Assembly: GCF_000263635.1 (NCBI RefSeq)
Contig: NZ_ADEV01000004.1
Location: forward strand, 62,001-126,000
Source of the DNA: Gardnerella greenwoodii 00703Dmash
GTDB lineage: Bacteria > Actinomycetota > Actinomycetes > Actinomycetales > Bifidobacteriaceae
Direction of reading: 5' to 3'
Length of the DNA: 64,000 bases
Made by a program: the position numbers and the translations under genes. The notes under the pieces are model-generated. The model was not told the DNA's origin. It ran no database searches and was given only the letters and a program-made list of their open reading frames with translations. Shown here one piece after another: positions 53,770 to 62,463 of this stretch; the first letter of the stretch is position 1; the number at the start of each line of letters is the position of its first letter.

Positions 53770-55551
53770 ATGACCACAATGGATCCGCAGTGGGCGTTGT
53801 TGGCCGGCGCATTGGTGTTTATTATCACGCCGGGTATTGCCCTATTTTATGGCGGCCGCGAACGCGCTACTTCCATGGTAAATATGATGATGTTATCTGC
53901 TGGCGCTATCGCTGTTACAACGCTTGTATGGACTTTGTGGGGATGGTCACTGGCTTTTGCTGGCAAAGATATGGCTGGCGGAGTTGTTGGCGACCCGTTA
54001 AGCGGTTTACTATTCCGCGATTCTATGGTTGCAGATCATGGTGTATTTACATCCATGGATGCTAATTCCGGACTAGCTGGAGGAATTCCTGCCGCATTCC
54101 GCTTAGCTTGCGCAGTTGTTGCAGTTGCTTTAATTACTGGAGCGTTGGCTGGGCGTGTGCGCTACTCTATTTGGCTTATTTTCGTGGCTGTTTGGGTTAC
54201 TTTAGTATTTGCTCCTCTTGCGCATATGGTTTGTGGCGGCGGATTGCTGTCTCCTAATGGAGCTATTTCGCAAGCTTTGGGCATTCAAGTGCATGATTTT
54301 GCGGGCGGATCTTTACTTCATATTGCTGCTGCAGTTTCAGCTTTTGCAATTGTTATGATTATTGGCGGCCACGCTCACTTCCCATTGAAGCGTTTGGTAT
54401 TGCATATTAAAAATGTTGCTCATGCTGGAACAGGCGCCAGCTCGGCATCTGCTAAAACTAATTCTCGCAATGCAAAGAGTCGTTTATCTCGAGCATTGTG
54501 GGCTGATGTTGCAAAGGCTCAGGATAATTCTTCTACCGAATCTGTTGTTTCTTCAGTAGCTACTGTAGCTGAAGTTGCTGAAACTTCTTCTCAGTCATCT
54601 GTTGAAAACGGTTCTGTTCGTCATCCGCATAATGTTCCATTTGTTATGCTTGGAATTTTCTTGATTTGGTTCGGATGGCTTGGCTTAATGATTGGCTCTT
54701 CCGCTGGAGTTCCAGGTGTTGCTGGTTATGCTTGGGTAAGTTCTACAATAACCGCATCTGCATCAATGCTGGCTTGGGGTGTGACTGAACGTTTGCGTTC
54801 TGGATGCTTCTCGGCATTGGGTGCTGCGTCCGGCGTTATGGCAGGTTTGTCTGCTAGTGCAGCTGCTGCAGACGTTATTGCGCCACTGTGGGCTTTGGTT
54901 TTGGGCGTGCTTTCCGGAGTTATTACTTCACTTGTAACTCATTCTCGCACTTTCGCACGTTATGACGGAGCTTTGCATGTTGTAAGTGTAAATGGTGTTG
55001 CAGCTCTTATTGGTGTAATTTCCGTTGGACTTTTTGCAGATGGTTCTGGTTTGCTTTCTGTTGGAGATTGGCATCAGCTTGTTGCGCAACTTTGCTTAAT
55101 CGGAATTACAGTGCTTTACTCTGGCGCTGTAACAGCTATTGTTGCTTTTGCTCTTGAAAAGCTTTTTGGCTGGCGTATTTCTGAAGCTAAGGAACGTAAG
55201 GGCGTTGACTTAGCCGATCAAGGCGAGCGCGCTTATGATTTCTCTGCCATTGCTCAAAGCCATGAAGGTGCTGTTGTTGCAGTGTCTGACGATGAGTCAA
55301 GTAAAACTCAGATGGCCGTTCTTACTTCGGTTGATATTGCAGTTGATGACAATTCTCTGGAGTCTGAATCGGCTAGTGCAGATAAGCAAGCAGATTTGCA
55401 AGACGGTAAGGAATCAGATTCTGAAACTAATGACGAATCTAAAAAGAGTCAATCCGAAGATAATTTAGACGAAAAAACATTAGAAGAAGAACACGAATCT
55501 AATAAAAACAATAAAAAATCTAGTAAATCTCGCGAAAATAACGATAAGTAA
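53770..55551 (+). CDS. amt: Divergent AmtB-type ammonium transporter with acidic tail
   Basis: A polytopic protein with about 11 helices and Amt landmarks: ITPGIALFYGGRERATSMVNMMM, DFAGGSLLHIAAAVSAF (first pore histidine, His184) and FLIWFGWLGLMIGS. The second pore histidine, usual in VHGVGG, reads SVNGVA with Asn408. About 70 residues of Ser/Ala-rich sequence are inserted in the cytoplasmic loop after His184's helix (about 215-285). The C terminus is extended by about 100 acidic Ser/Glu/Lys residues (about 500-593). No glnK/glnB lies downstream as in many Actinobacteria. Confidence 0.82.
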   Translation: MTTMDPQWALLAGALVFIITPGIALFYGGRERATSMVNMMMLSAGAIAVTTLVWTLWGWSLAFAGKDMAGGVVGDPLSGLLFRDSMVADHGVFTSMDANSGLAGGIPAAFRLACAVVAVALITGALAGRVRYSIWLIFVAVWVTLVFAPLAHMVCGGGLLSPNGAISQALGIQVHDFAGGSLLHIAAAVSAFAIVMIIGGHAHFPLKRLVLHIKNVAHAGTGASSASAKTNSRNAKSRLSRALWADVAKAQDNSSTESVVSSVATVAEVAETSSQSSVENGSVRHPHNVPFVMLGIFLIWFGWLGLMIGSSAGVPGVAGYAWVSSTITASASMLAWGVTERLRSGCFSALGAASGVMAGLSASAAAADVIAPLWALVLGVLSGVITSLVTHSRTFARYDGALHVVSVNGVAALIGVISVGLFADGSGLLSVGDWHQLVAQLCLIGITVLYSGAVTAIVAFALEKLFGWRISEAKERKGVDLADQGERAYDFSAIAQSHEGAVVAVSDDESSKTQMAVLTSVDIAVDDNSLESESASADKQADLQDGKESDSETNDESKKSQSEDNLDEKTLEEEHESNKNNKKSSKSRENNDK

Positions 55552-55594
55552 AGCGGGAAAAATAGGTTCCGTAAGACACGCACGAATTATTAAA

Positions 55595-55687
55595 TGTGGA
55601 TAAAAAGATAAGTTATCCACATTTAAGGCGTGTCTAAGTGGACATCTCACAAAATTATCCACATGCTGGGGATAACCATGTGGATAT
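55595..55687. other. Cluster of four DnaA-box-like sites in inverted pairs
   Basis: Exact DnaA boxes lie at 55595-55603 (TGTGGATAA), 55613-55621 (TTATCCACA) and 55655-55663 (TTATCCACA), with TGTGGATAT at 55679-55687 and the near match TGGGGATAA at 55667-55675. The first pair forms AAATGTGGATAA/TTATCCACATTT with AGACACGC/GCGTGTCT outside. It is 32 kb from oriC in the amt-MATE gap. Confidence 0.8.
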
Positions 55688-55828
55688 CTTGCGAATAACT
55701 TTGCGGAATCATATTTTTATTTGCGCTTTACACATATTTGTGTTAGCTCACTCGCGAATATTTTTATGTGGTATTTGCACAATATTGCATTTGCTGCGAT
55801 TTACTAGATAGCAGTGAAATGAAGCATT

Positions 55829-57190
55829 ATGACGAATCAAGAGTTGGATAATCAGAATAAAAAAGAGGTACTTCGCAATATTTGGATACTTGCCGTACCA
55901 ACTTTTGGACAGCTTATATCTGAACCTGCGTTCGTACTTATTGACACTGCTATTATTGGCCATATTGGCAAAAACGCGTTGGCTGGACTTTCTATTGGTT
56001 CAACTGTACTTCTTACCATTGCAGGTCTTTGCTTATTTTTGGCATACAACACAACTTCTCAAGTTGCTCGTCTTTTAGGCGCGGGAAAACGTCGAGAAGG
56101 TTTTAGCGTTGGAATGGACGGCTTGTGGCTTGCATTGTTTCTTGGTGTAATTCTTACAGCATTGCTTATTTTCGCCGCCGAGCCGCTATGTTACGCAATA
56201 GGCGCGCGCGGATCTACTTTGCAAAATGCTATTGTGTACACTCAAATGGTTATGCCAGGACTTCCAGCAATACTTCTTGTGTATGCTGCAAACGGCATAT
56301 TTCGTGGGCTTAGAAAAGTCCGTATAACATTATTTGCTGCTGTTAGTGGAGCTGTGCTTAATACTATTCTCGATGTGATTGCAGTTTTTGGGTTAAACAT
56401 GGGAATTGCTGGCTCTGGAATTGCAACAATGATTGCTCAATGGTATATGGGGCTTGTGCTTAGTATTCCAGCTGTTATTTGGGCTATGCAAAGTGGAGCA
56501 CGTCTTAAACCTCATTTTCAACATATTTTGCATTCTGCAGGAACTGGCATGCCGCTATTCGTGCGAACACTTGCATTGCGCGTGTGCATGGTTGCTACGG
56601 TTGTTGCTGCAACTCGTCTTGGTACAAATACGCTTGCTGCGTATCAGGTTGCTAATTCTTGCTGGAATTTTGTTATGAATATTCTCGATGCTATTGGTAT
56701 TGCGGCACAAACTATTGTTGCCTCAGTGCTAGGAGCAGGCCTACGTAAGCGTGCTGGAATTATTGCACGCATTTGTGCCCAAGTTGGTGCTGTAAGCAGC
56801 TTAGGAGTCGGTTTATTCATGATTTTGGTGGGGTGGAGTTGTTCGCCACTGTTTAGCCCGCATGCAGATATTCAGCTTTTAATTTCTGTAGGCATGACAA
56901 TTCTGGGCTTGTTCTTGCCTCTTGCCGGATGGATGTGGGCGCTAGATGGAGTATTGATAGGCGCTGGTGACCATTCTTACTTAGCAAAATCATGCTCAGC
57001 GATGGCAGTTGTATATTTAGGCGTACTTATTTGTACAAGCTGTTTTGACGTTGCGCTTAACGCGAACGATGTAATAAGAACAATCACATTGTGGATTGTG
57101 CTAAATTCAGTGTATATTGGCGGTCGTGCGCTGGGAAATAGTTTGCGTATTAGAAACGATTTGTGGATGAATGCTGCACTAAAACTGTAA
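55829..57190 (+). CDS. MATE-family efflux transporter (DinF-like)
   Basis: A 453-residue protein with 12 hydrophobic segments, typical of cation-coupled multidrug and toxic-compound exporters. The first helices carry VPTFGQLISEPAFVLIDTAIIGHIG and ALAGLSIGSTVLL, and FVMNILDAIGIAAQTIVASVLGAG lies in the second half. DinF-type sub-family is suggested by the N-terminal pattern. No specific substrate can be read. The DnaA-box cluster lies immediately upstream. Confidence 0.9.
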   Translation: MTNQELDNQNKKEVLRNIWILAVPTFGQLISEPAFVLIDTAIIGHIGKNALAGLSIGSTVLLTIAGLCLFLAYNTTSQVARLLGAGKRREGFSVGMDGLWLALFLGVILTALLIFAAEPLCYAIGARGSTLQNAIVYTQMVMPGLPAILLVYAANGIFRGLRKVRITLFAAVSGAVLNTILDVIAVFGLNMGIAGSGIATMIAQWYMGLVLSIPAVIWAMQSGARLKPHFQHILHSAGTGMPLFVRTLALRVCMVATVVAATRLGTNTLAAYQVANSCWNFVMNILDAIGIAAQTIVASVLGAGLRKRAGIIARICAQVGAVSSLGVGLFMILVGWSCSPLFSPHADIQLLISVGMTILGLFLPLAGWMWALDGVLIGAGDHSYLAKSCSAMAVVYLGVLICTSCFDVALNANDVIRTITLWIVLNSVYIGGRALGNSLRIRNDLWMNAALKL

Positions 57191-57269
57191 ATATTATTTG
57201 TAATATTACTTGTGCAAATATTTTGAATTTTTTGTTCTTAAATACGTGCGCGCGTTTATACTCGTTTTT

Positions 57270-58742
57270 ATGGCAGATAATGATATGTGGCAGTCTACTA
57301 ATGGCAATGCTGGCCGAGCAGGAAGCAATCGTGGTGGCAATGCTGGCGCACCGATATATGGTTCTGGAGCTCCTCGTAACGCTGAAGGAACAAGCGGTAC
57401 CACACTGTTTGATCGCGTTCCTCCGCACGATGTTGATGCCGAAATGGCAGTGCTTGGCGGAATGCTTATGAGCAAAGATGCTATTGGTGAAGTATCGCAA
57501 GTGCTAGAAACAGCAGATTTTTATCAGCCTCAGCATCAAACTATTTACGATGCTATTCTTACGCTTTTTGCAGGATCTCAGCCTGTTGATGTTGTGCTTG
57601 TAGCTAACGAATTAATGAAGGATGGGAATCTCGATAAAGTTGGCGGAGCTGATTATTTGCACAGCCTAGTAGCTTCTGTACCAACGGCCGCAAACGCAAT
57701 GTACTACGCAGATATTGTGCATCAAAATGCTGTTCTTCGTAACGTTATTACTGCTGGAACAAAAATTGCGCAAATGGGCTATTCTGCATCCGGAGCTCAG
57801 GCAGAAGATATTGTAAATCTTGCACAATCAGAAGTGTATGAGATGAGCGCCGGCAAAGTGCGTCAAGATTACGTTGCTATTGGTCCAGTTTTGCAAAATA
57901 CTCTTGATCAGCTCGATAAAATGCAAAATCACGAACTTGAGCAGGGAGTGCCAACAGGATTTCGTGACATTGACGAAGTTACTCAAGGTTTGCAGCCTGG
58001 TCAGATGATTGTTGTTGCAGGCCGTCCAGCAATGGGTAAGTCAACGCTCGGCATTGATTTTGCGCGCTCTGCGGCACTACACCACAATATGACGTCTATT
58101 GTGTTCTCTCTAGAAATGAGCAAAGTGGAATTAGCACAACGTATTATTGCTGCAGAAACTAATATTCCACTCGCTGCCATGCGAAGAGCAGAAGATATTA
58201 CTCCAGATCGTTGGAATACTCTTAATAATTTCTGGACAAAAATGCAGGATGCTCCGCTTTTTATTGATGACAGTCCAAATATGAGCTTGATGGAAATTCG
58301 CGCAAAATGCCGCAGGCTCAAGCAGACGAATGATTTGAAACTGGTAGTTATTGATTACCTTCAGCTTATGAGTTCCGGCAAGCGTGTAGAAAGCCGACAG
58401 CAGGAAGTTTCGGAATTCTCGCGTGCGCTAAAGCTTCTCGCCAAAGAGCTTGAAGTGCCGGTTGTGGCATTGAGTCAGCTTAACCGAGGGCCGGAAATGC
58501 GAAACGATAAAAAGCCACAGCTTTCGGATTTGCGTGAATCTGGTTCTATTGAGCAGGATGCTGACGTTGTGTTCCTTGTGCATCGCCCTGATTTTTACAA
58601 TAAGGAAGATCGCCCGGGCGAAGCTGATATTATTATGGCAAAGCATCGTAATGGTCCTACAGACACGTTTAATCTTGCCTTCTTGGGTGCAACTTCTAAG
58701 TTTATGGATATGCCGCAAGATTACCAGCAGGCGGGAGTGTGA
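57270..58742 (+). CDS. dnaB: Replicative DNA helicase DnaB
   Basis: The hexameric fork helicase. An N-terminal Gly/Asn-rich leader precedes the conserved PHDVDAEMAVLGGMLMSKDAI; the RecA-type domain has Walker A AGRPAMGKSTL, LVVIDYLQLM (Walker B), SQLNRGPE and LRESGSIEQDADVV. No intein is present. The ATG at 57270 (MADNDMWQ) is chosen, although its ribosome-binding site is weak; an upstream in-frame ATG at 57210 adds 20 hydrophobic residues. murT follows after 6 bases. Confidence 0.95.
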   Translation: MADNDMWQSTNGNAGRAGSNRGGNAGAPIYGSGAPRNAEGTSGTTLFDRVPPHDVDAEMAVLGGMLMSKDAIGEVSQVLETADFYQPQHQTIYDAILTLFAGSQPVDVVLVANELMKDGNLDKVGGADYLHSLVASVPTAANAMYYADIVHQNAVLRNVITAGTKIAQMGYSASGAQAEDIVNLAQSEVYEMSAGKVRQDYVAIGPVLQNTLDQLDKMQNHELEQGVPTGFRDIDEVTQGLQPGQMIVVAGRPAMGKSTLGIDFARSAALHHNMTSIVFSLEMSKVELAQRIIAAETNIPLAAMRRAEDITPDRWNTLNNFWTKMQDAPLFIDDSPNMSLMEIRAKCRRLKQTNDLKLVVIDYLQLMSSGKRVESRQQEVSEFSRALKLLAKELEVPVVALSQLNRGPEMRNDKKPQLSDLRESGSIEQDADVVFLVHRPDFYNKEDRPGEADIIMAKHRNGPTDTFNLAFLGATSKFMDMPQDYQQAGV

Positions 58743-58748
58743 TTTAGT

Positions 58749-60167
58749 ATGTCAAGCGGCGACCATGAATCGCGTAAAGAGTTTCACAAAAATTTGCACA
58801 AGCATTGGTACAGTTTTGCCATGCCTGCTGTTGGTAAACTTGTTTGCGCGCTTTCTAGGCTGCTTCACCATGGTGGAAGCGCGTTACCTGGTAAAGTTAT
58901 TGAGAGCCTCGATTCAGGCTTTTTAGCGCGTACTATTTCCTCATTGCCATATGGGATAGTGCTCGTTTCTGGCACTAATGGTAAAACTACTACAACGCGC
59001 ATGGTAACTTCTATGCTGCGCGACGCAGGACTTAACGTATTTACCAATCCAACCGGTTCAAACTTTACTAGAGGAGTAGTGGCAGCTCTTGCAAAAACTA
59101 TGCCGGCTTTTGGTACGAAACTAGACGCGGATATTGCAGTTTTAGAGCTTGACGAAGCGTACGCAGTACATTTTGTGAATCAAATCAAGCCAAGCTACTC
59201 TTTATTGCTAAACGTTATGCGAGATCAGCTCGACCGATTCGGCGAAATTGATACAACTGCAAAACTATTAAGCAACGTAGCTGCTGCAACCGAAGGAACA
59301 GTAGTGCTAAACCGTGAGGATCCACGTATTTGTGCGCTCGCAAGCTTTGTTCCTTCCGGCGCTCGCGTGCAATATTTTGGTTTAGATGATGCTGTAAAAA
59401 GCATGTTTCCAACTGATGATGATTTGCACAATAGCGCTGAAAAAAGCGAAAATTGCGAAGATATTGCAGTGGGTAAAAATAGCAATCTTCCTAAAGCAGA
59501 CGTTGTGCTTTCAAAAGTTGGAGACCATGAGGCTGAGTTTATACTTGATGGCAAGCGTAAAACCACATCTGTAAAACTCGACGGCGCTTACAACATTTTC
59601 AACGCTGCTGCTGCAGCAACAGTAGTTCGCGCTATATTAGCGGACGCTGTAAAACAAAATTCTACGCTGCAAAAATTCGATGACGATGCGCTTATGGAAG
59701 CGATTTCGCACGTAACTCCTGCTTTTGGTAGAGGCGAAGTAATTGAAGTTAATGGAGCTCCTGTTGAGCTTGTTTTAGTGAAGAATCCTATTGGTTTTAG
59801 GCTTGCAATTGCTTCGGACCATCCGAAAAATCACGATACCATGATTGCAATTTGTGACGAATATGCGGACGGTAGAGACATGAGCTGGCTGTGGGACGTT
59901 GATTTTGCAAGCTTTAGCGGCACTGGAGTTGCGTGTGTTTCTGGTACTCGCGCATGGGATATGGCTTTGAGGCTGCAGTACGATAAAGTCTCGGCTTGCA
60001 ATGTGAATACGGATTTAGAAGAAGATACTAAAGCTTTCGTAAACGGCGATTTTAGTGGCAATGCTAAAAACGCTAAGCGTATATATTGCACGTATACTGC
60101 AATGCTTCGCGTGCGCGCGGCTTTAGCGCAACTTGCGGAAGTTAAAGACGTTGGAGTTGGGAAGTAA
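58749..60167 (+). CDS. murT: Lipid II isoglutaminyl synthase subunit MurT
   Basis: With GatD it amidates D-glutamate of the lipid II stem peptide. A Mur-ligase central domain has P-loop GTNGKTTTTR near residue 80, LELDEAY and NREDP; the C-terminal DUF1727 domain shows KNPIGFRLAI and later DVDFASF. The Cys-rich zinc ribbon described between these parts in Staphylococcus aureus MurT is not seen: no CxxC pair occurs. An acidic insertion (about 215-245) takes its place. The ATP-dependent activation of the glutamate carboxyl is expected. It overlaps nothing; gatD follows 5 bases later. Confidence 0.9.
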   Translation: MSSGDHESRKEFHKNLHKHWYSFAMPAVGKLVCALSRLLHHGGSALPGKVIESLDSGFLARTISSLPYGIVLVSGTNGKTTTTRMVTSMLRDAGLNVFTNPTGSNFTRGVVAALAKTMPAFGTKLDADIAVLELDEAYAVHFVNQIKPSYSLLLNVMRDQLDRFGEIDTTAKLLSNVAAATEGTVVLNREDPRICALASFVPSGARVQYFGLDDAVKSMFPTDDDLHNSAEKSENCEDIAVGKNSNLPKADVVLSKVGDHEAEFILDGKRKTTSVKLDGAYNIFNAAAAATVVRAILADAVKQNSTLQKFDDDALMEAISHVTPAFGRGEVIEVNGAPVELVLVKNPIGFRLAIASDHPKNHDTMIAICDEYADGRDMSWLWDVDFASFSGTGVACVSGTRAWDMALRLQYDKVSACNVNTDLEEDTKAFVNGDFSGNAKNAKRIYCTYTAMLRVRAALAQLAEVKDVGVGK

Positions 60168-60172
60168 TAGTC

Positions 60173-60967
60173 ATGAATGGTTCCAGTGATATTAGTAAAG
60201 CAAATGCTACTTTTGAAGAAAATCTCGTGCTAGATATTGTGTCGCTGTACCCGAAAGACATGAATATTTACGGCGACTATGGCAATGTGCTTACTATTAT
60301 GCGCCGAGCGGAATTGTACGGTTACAAGCCTGTGCTACACGAGTACAATGTTGGCGATTTATGGCCAGAGCGCGTGGATATGATTCTTGGCGGAGGCGGT
60401 CAAGATCATGGTCAAAGCAGAGTCACGGAAGATTTATTTGCGCGCGCGGACGCGATTCGTGGGCTTGCAGAAGATGGCGTTCCAATGCTTATGATTTGTG
60501 GTCTTTACCAGCTTTTTGGAGAGTATTTTGAAACCGTTGAGGGGCAAAAACTTCAAGGAATTGGCGTACTCGGCGAGCATACGGTTGGTCAAGACGTGCG
60601 CATGATTGGAAATCTTGTGGAGCATAGCGCCGATTTTGGCGATATTGTGGGCTACGAGAATCATTCTGGGCGCACAAGCTTGGAAGATGGAACGCAGCCA
60701 CTTGGCTCGGTTGATAGCGAAAACTGCGGTAATAATGGCAAAGATCACACGGAAGGAGCGCGCAAATACAATGTTATTGGAACGTATATGCACGGCTCAG
60801 TTTTGCCGAAAAATCCGCGTCTGGCTGACTTTTTAATTCGTACTGCTGCACAAAATCGTTACGGCGAATTTTCGCCCAAGCAAACTGATGCTCAACGCGC
60901 GGAGCTTGCGAAACTAGACGAATTAGCTGAGCGCGCTCGCAAAGTGGCCGTAACTCGTCCGCGGTAA
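60173..60967 (+). CDS. gatD: Lipid II isoglutaminyl synthase glutamine amidotransferase subunit GatD
   Basis: A class I glutaminase that supplies ammonia to MurT. The catalytic cysteine lies in VPMLMICGLYQLFGEYF and the histidine in TYMHGSVLPKNPRLADFL. An inserted segment around residues 170-200 is low-complexity. The last residues AERARKVAVTRPR are duplicated as a diverged remnant at 63614-63647, on the far side of the inserted SPFH block. An intrinsic terminator follows. Confidence 0.9.
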   Translation: MNGSSDISKANATFEENLVLDIVSLYPKDMNIYGDYGNVLTIMRRAELYGYKPVLHEYNVGDLWPERVDMILGGGGQDHGQSRVTEDLFARADAIRGLAEDGVPMLMICGLYQLFGEYFETVEGQKLQGIGVLGEHTVGQDVRMIGNLVEHSADFGDIVGYENHSGRTSLEDGTQPLGSVDSENCGNNGKDHTEGARKYNVIGTYMHGSVLPKNPRLADFLIRTAAQNRYGEFSPKQTDAQRAELAKLDELAERARKVAVTRPR

Positions 60968-61008
60968 GAGAGTTATCTGCGCTAAAATTTGTCAACTCTA
61001 AACACAAA

Positions 61009-61053
61009 AGCCTGCTGAAGTTGCAAAGTGTTGCAAATCAGCAGGCTATTTTG
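61009..61053 (+). terminator. Intrinsic terminator after gatD
   Basis: AGCCTGCTGA (61009-61018) pairs with TCAGCAGGCT (61038-61047), followed by ATTTTG; the loop holds two TTGCAA palindromes. Confidence 0.82.
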
Positions 61054-61087
61054 TAGTTTTAGGAATTTTTAACTGGATTTTCCTTAT

Positions 61088-62461
61088 CTATTCACCTTGA
61101 TTTGGGATTGGTGGGATAGTGTTGAATAATGATTTTAATTCATCAACAATTGCAGCTTTTTGCCATTCTTCCATTCCATTCTTCCACACCAAATCATTGG
61201 CAGTTAATTGTCCAGAAACGGCCATTTGCGTCAATGCTGGAATGTTAAAAGGTCCAGTTGGCTTACCGTTGACAGCAACGTAATAAGATGAAGTAGGAAT
61301 TGGTGGTGGCGCTACGTTAGATTGTGCTGGCTGGTTTATGCCGCCGATTATGTTATTCACAGCTCCAGCAATATTATTTCCAACTACGCCTCCAACAGCC
61401 ATGCTTGCCATCATTGCTGCAGGATTAAAACCACTTAAACCGTCATCTCCAAGATTTATATTTCCAGCTCCATTCTCGCCCATTTGGCCTAATGCGTTTG
61501 CTCCAGCAACACCTACTTCTGCTTGCTTCTCAATCTGGAACGCGCCGATATTTGTAGATTGTGTTGCCTTATGCTGAGCATACTGGCCTTCTTCGCGTTG
61601 GACTCGCAAAGTTTCTTCATAGTTTTTTATTTTAATTCGTTGTTTATCTGAAATATTTTTAATATTAGCTGCAGCTTCTGCTTCAGCAGTAGCACTTACT
61701 ATATTCTTGGTTACCCGCATAAGTTGCTTGTATCCGTCGCTTGTTTTATCTATTTCAATAGCGCCAACATCAACAGCAGATAACATAACGCCAAATGTTG
61801 TTTCTAGTCGTTCTCTTATGTCATGTTCTACTGCGTCGTTTATTTGTTGCGTTCTTGTTTCAAGCTGAATTACAGGAATCCTATAATTTGTAGGCGCATT
61901 AGTCACAATATTTTTTATATAGCGATTAACTGCATCGCAAATTTGGTGACTAAAATCTTCAAGGTTAAAGTTATTAAGCCTGTGCAATTTAATAAATTCT
62001 CGGTAATTTTTGATGCTAAAGCTAATTGTTCCTCGAACCGCAACAGGTACACCAAAATCTACAAACCTTGGATCGTATACATCAAAGAACGGCACAGCGA
62101 ATTTTACTTGAATAATTTGAGCAAGATTAATAAAATAAACCTCTGCTTGGAAAGGAGTTCCACCTTTGTACGCAAGACCAACGATGCTTGCAAGAACAGG
62201 GAAGTTATCGGTTTTAATTGTTTGATCAAAAGGACCAACAATAAAATCCTGCATTATGCCATTTTTTTGGTTATATACAAAAACTGCCACTTCGCCATCT
62301 TTGACTCTTAAAGATGATCCAAAACGAATAGCATTCTCTCTATTATTTTCCCCAAGCTCTGAGCCAGAAGGACGCCATTTCCATATTAGATACGAAGGCT
62401 CATCGCAGCGTATTTCGTCCATAATTCCTACGCCTCTTTTTGTTTTATCAAATAAAAACAT
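61088..62461 (-). CDS. SPFH-domain protein with C-terminal GYF_2 domain
   Basis: The 457 residues form an SPFH/band-7 domain (about 30-260; AVFVYNQKNGIMQDFIVGPFDQTIKTDN, FVDFGVPVAVRGTISFSIKNY), a coiled segment rich in Ala/Glu/Gln (about 270-330), a Gly/Ala/Asn-rich low-complexity stretch (about 330-400) and a GYF_2 domain (YYVAVNGKPTGPFNIPAL...LVWKNGMEEWQKA). SPFH proteins of this layout are related to YdjI of Bacillus and to virion core proteins. They assemble at membranes; the role is unknown. Two bases separate it from the zinc-ribbon gene, so they form one operon. It lies in an apparent insertion. Confidence 0.82.
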   Translation of the reverse strand: MFLFDKTKRGVGIMDEIRCDEPSYLIWKWRPSGSELGENNRENAIRFGSSLRVKDGEVAVFVYNQKNGIMQDFIVGPFDQTIKTDNFPVLASIVGLAYKGGTPFQAEVYFINLAQIIQVKFAVPFFDVYDPRFVDFGVPVAVRGTISFSIKNYREFIKLHRLNNFNLEDFSHQICDAVNRYIKNIVTNAPTNYRIPVIQLETRTQQINDAVEHDIRERLETTFGVMLSAVDVGAIEIDKTSDGYKQLMRVTKNIVSATAEAEAAANIKNISDKQRIKIKNYEETLRVQREEGQYAQHKATQSTNIGAFQIEKQAEVGVAGANALGQMGENGAGNINLGDDGLSGFNPAAMMASMAVGGVVGNNIAGAVNNIIGGINQPAQSNVAPPPIPTSSYYVAVNGKPTGPFNIPALTQMAVSGQLTANDLVWKNGMEEWQKAAIVDELKSLFNTIPPIPNQGE

Positions 62462-62463
62462 TT

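Noticed and set aside
57210..57270. Longer dnaB start with 20 extra hydrophobic residues
   Set aside because: DnaB is cytoplasmic and the family N terminus begins after MADND; the upstream extension has no ribosome-binding site either.
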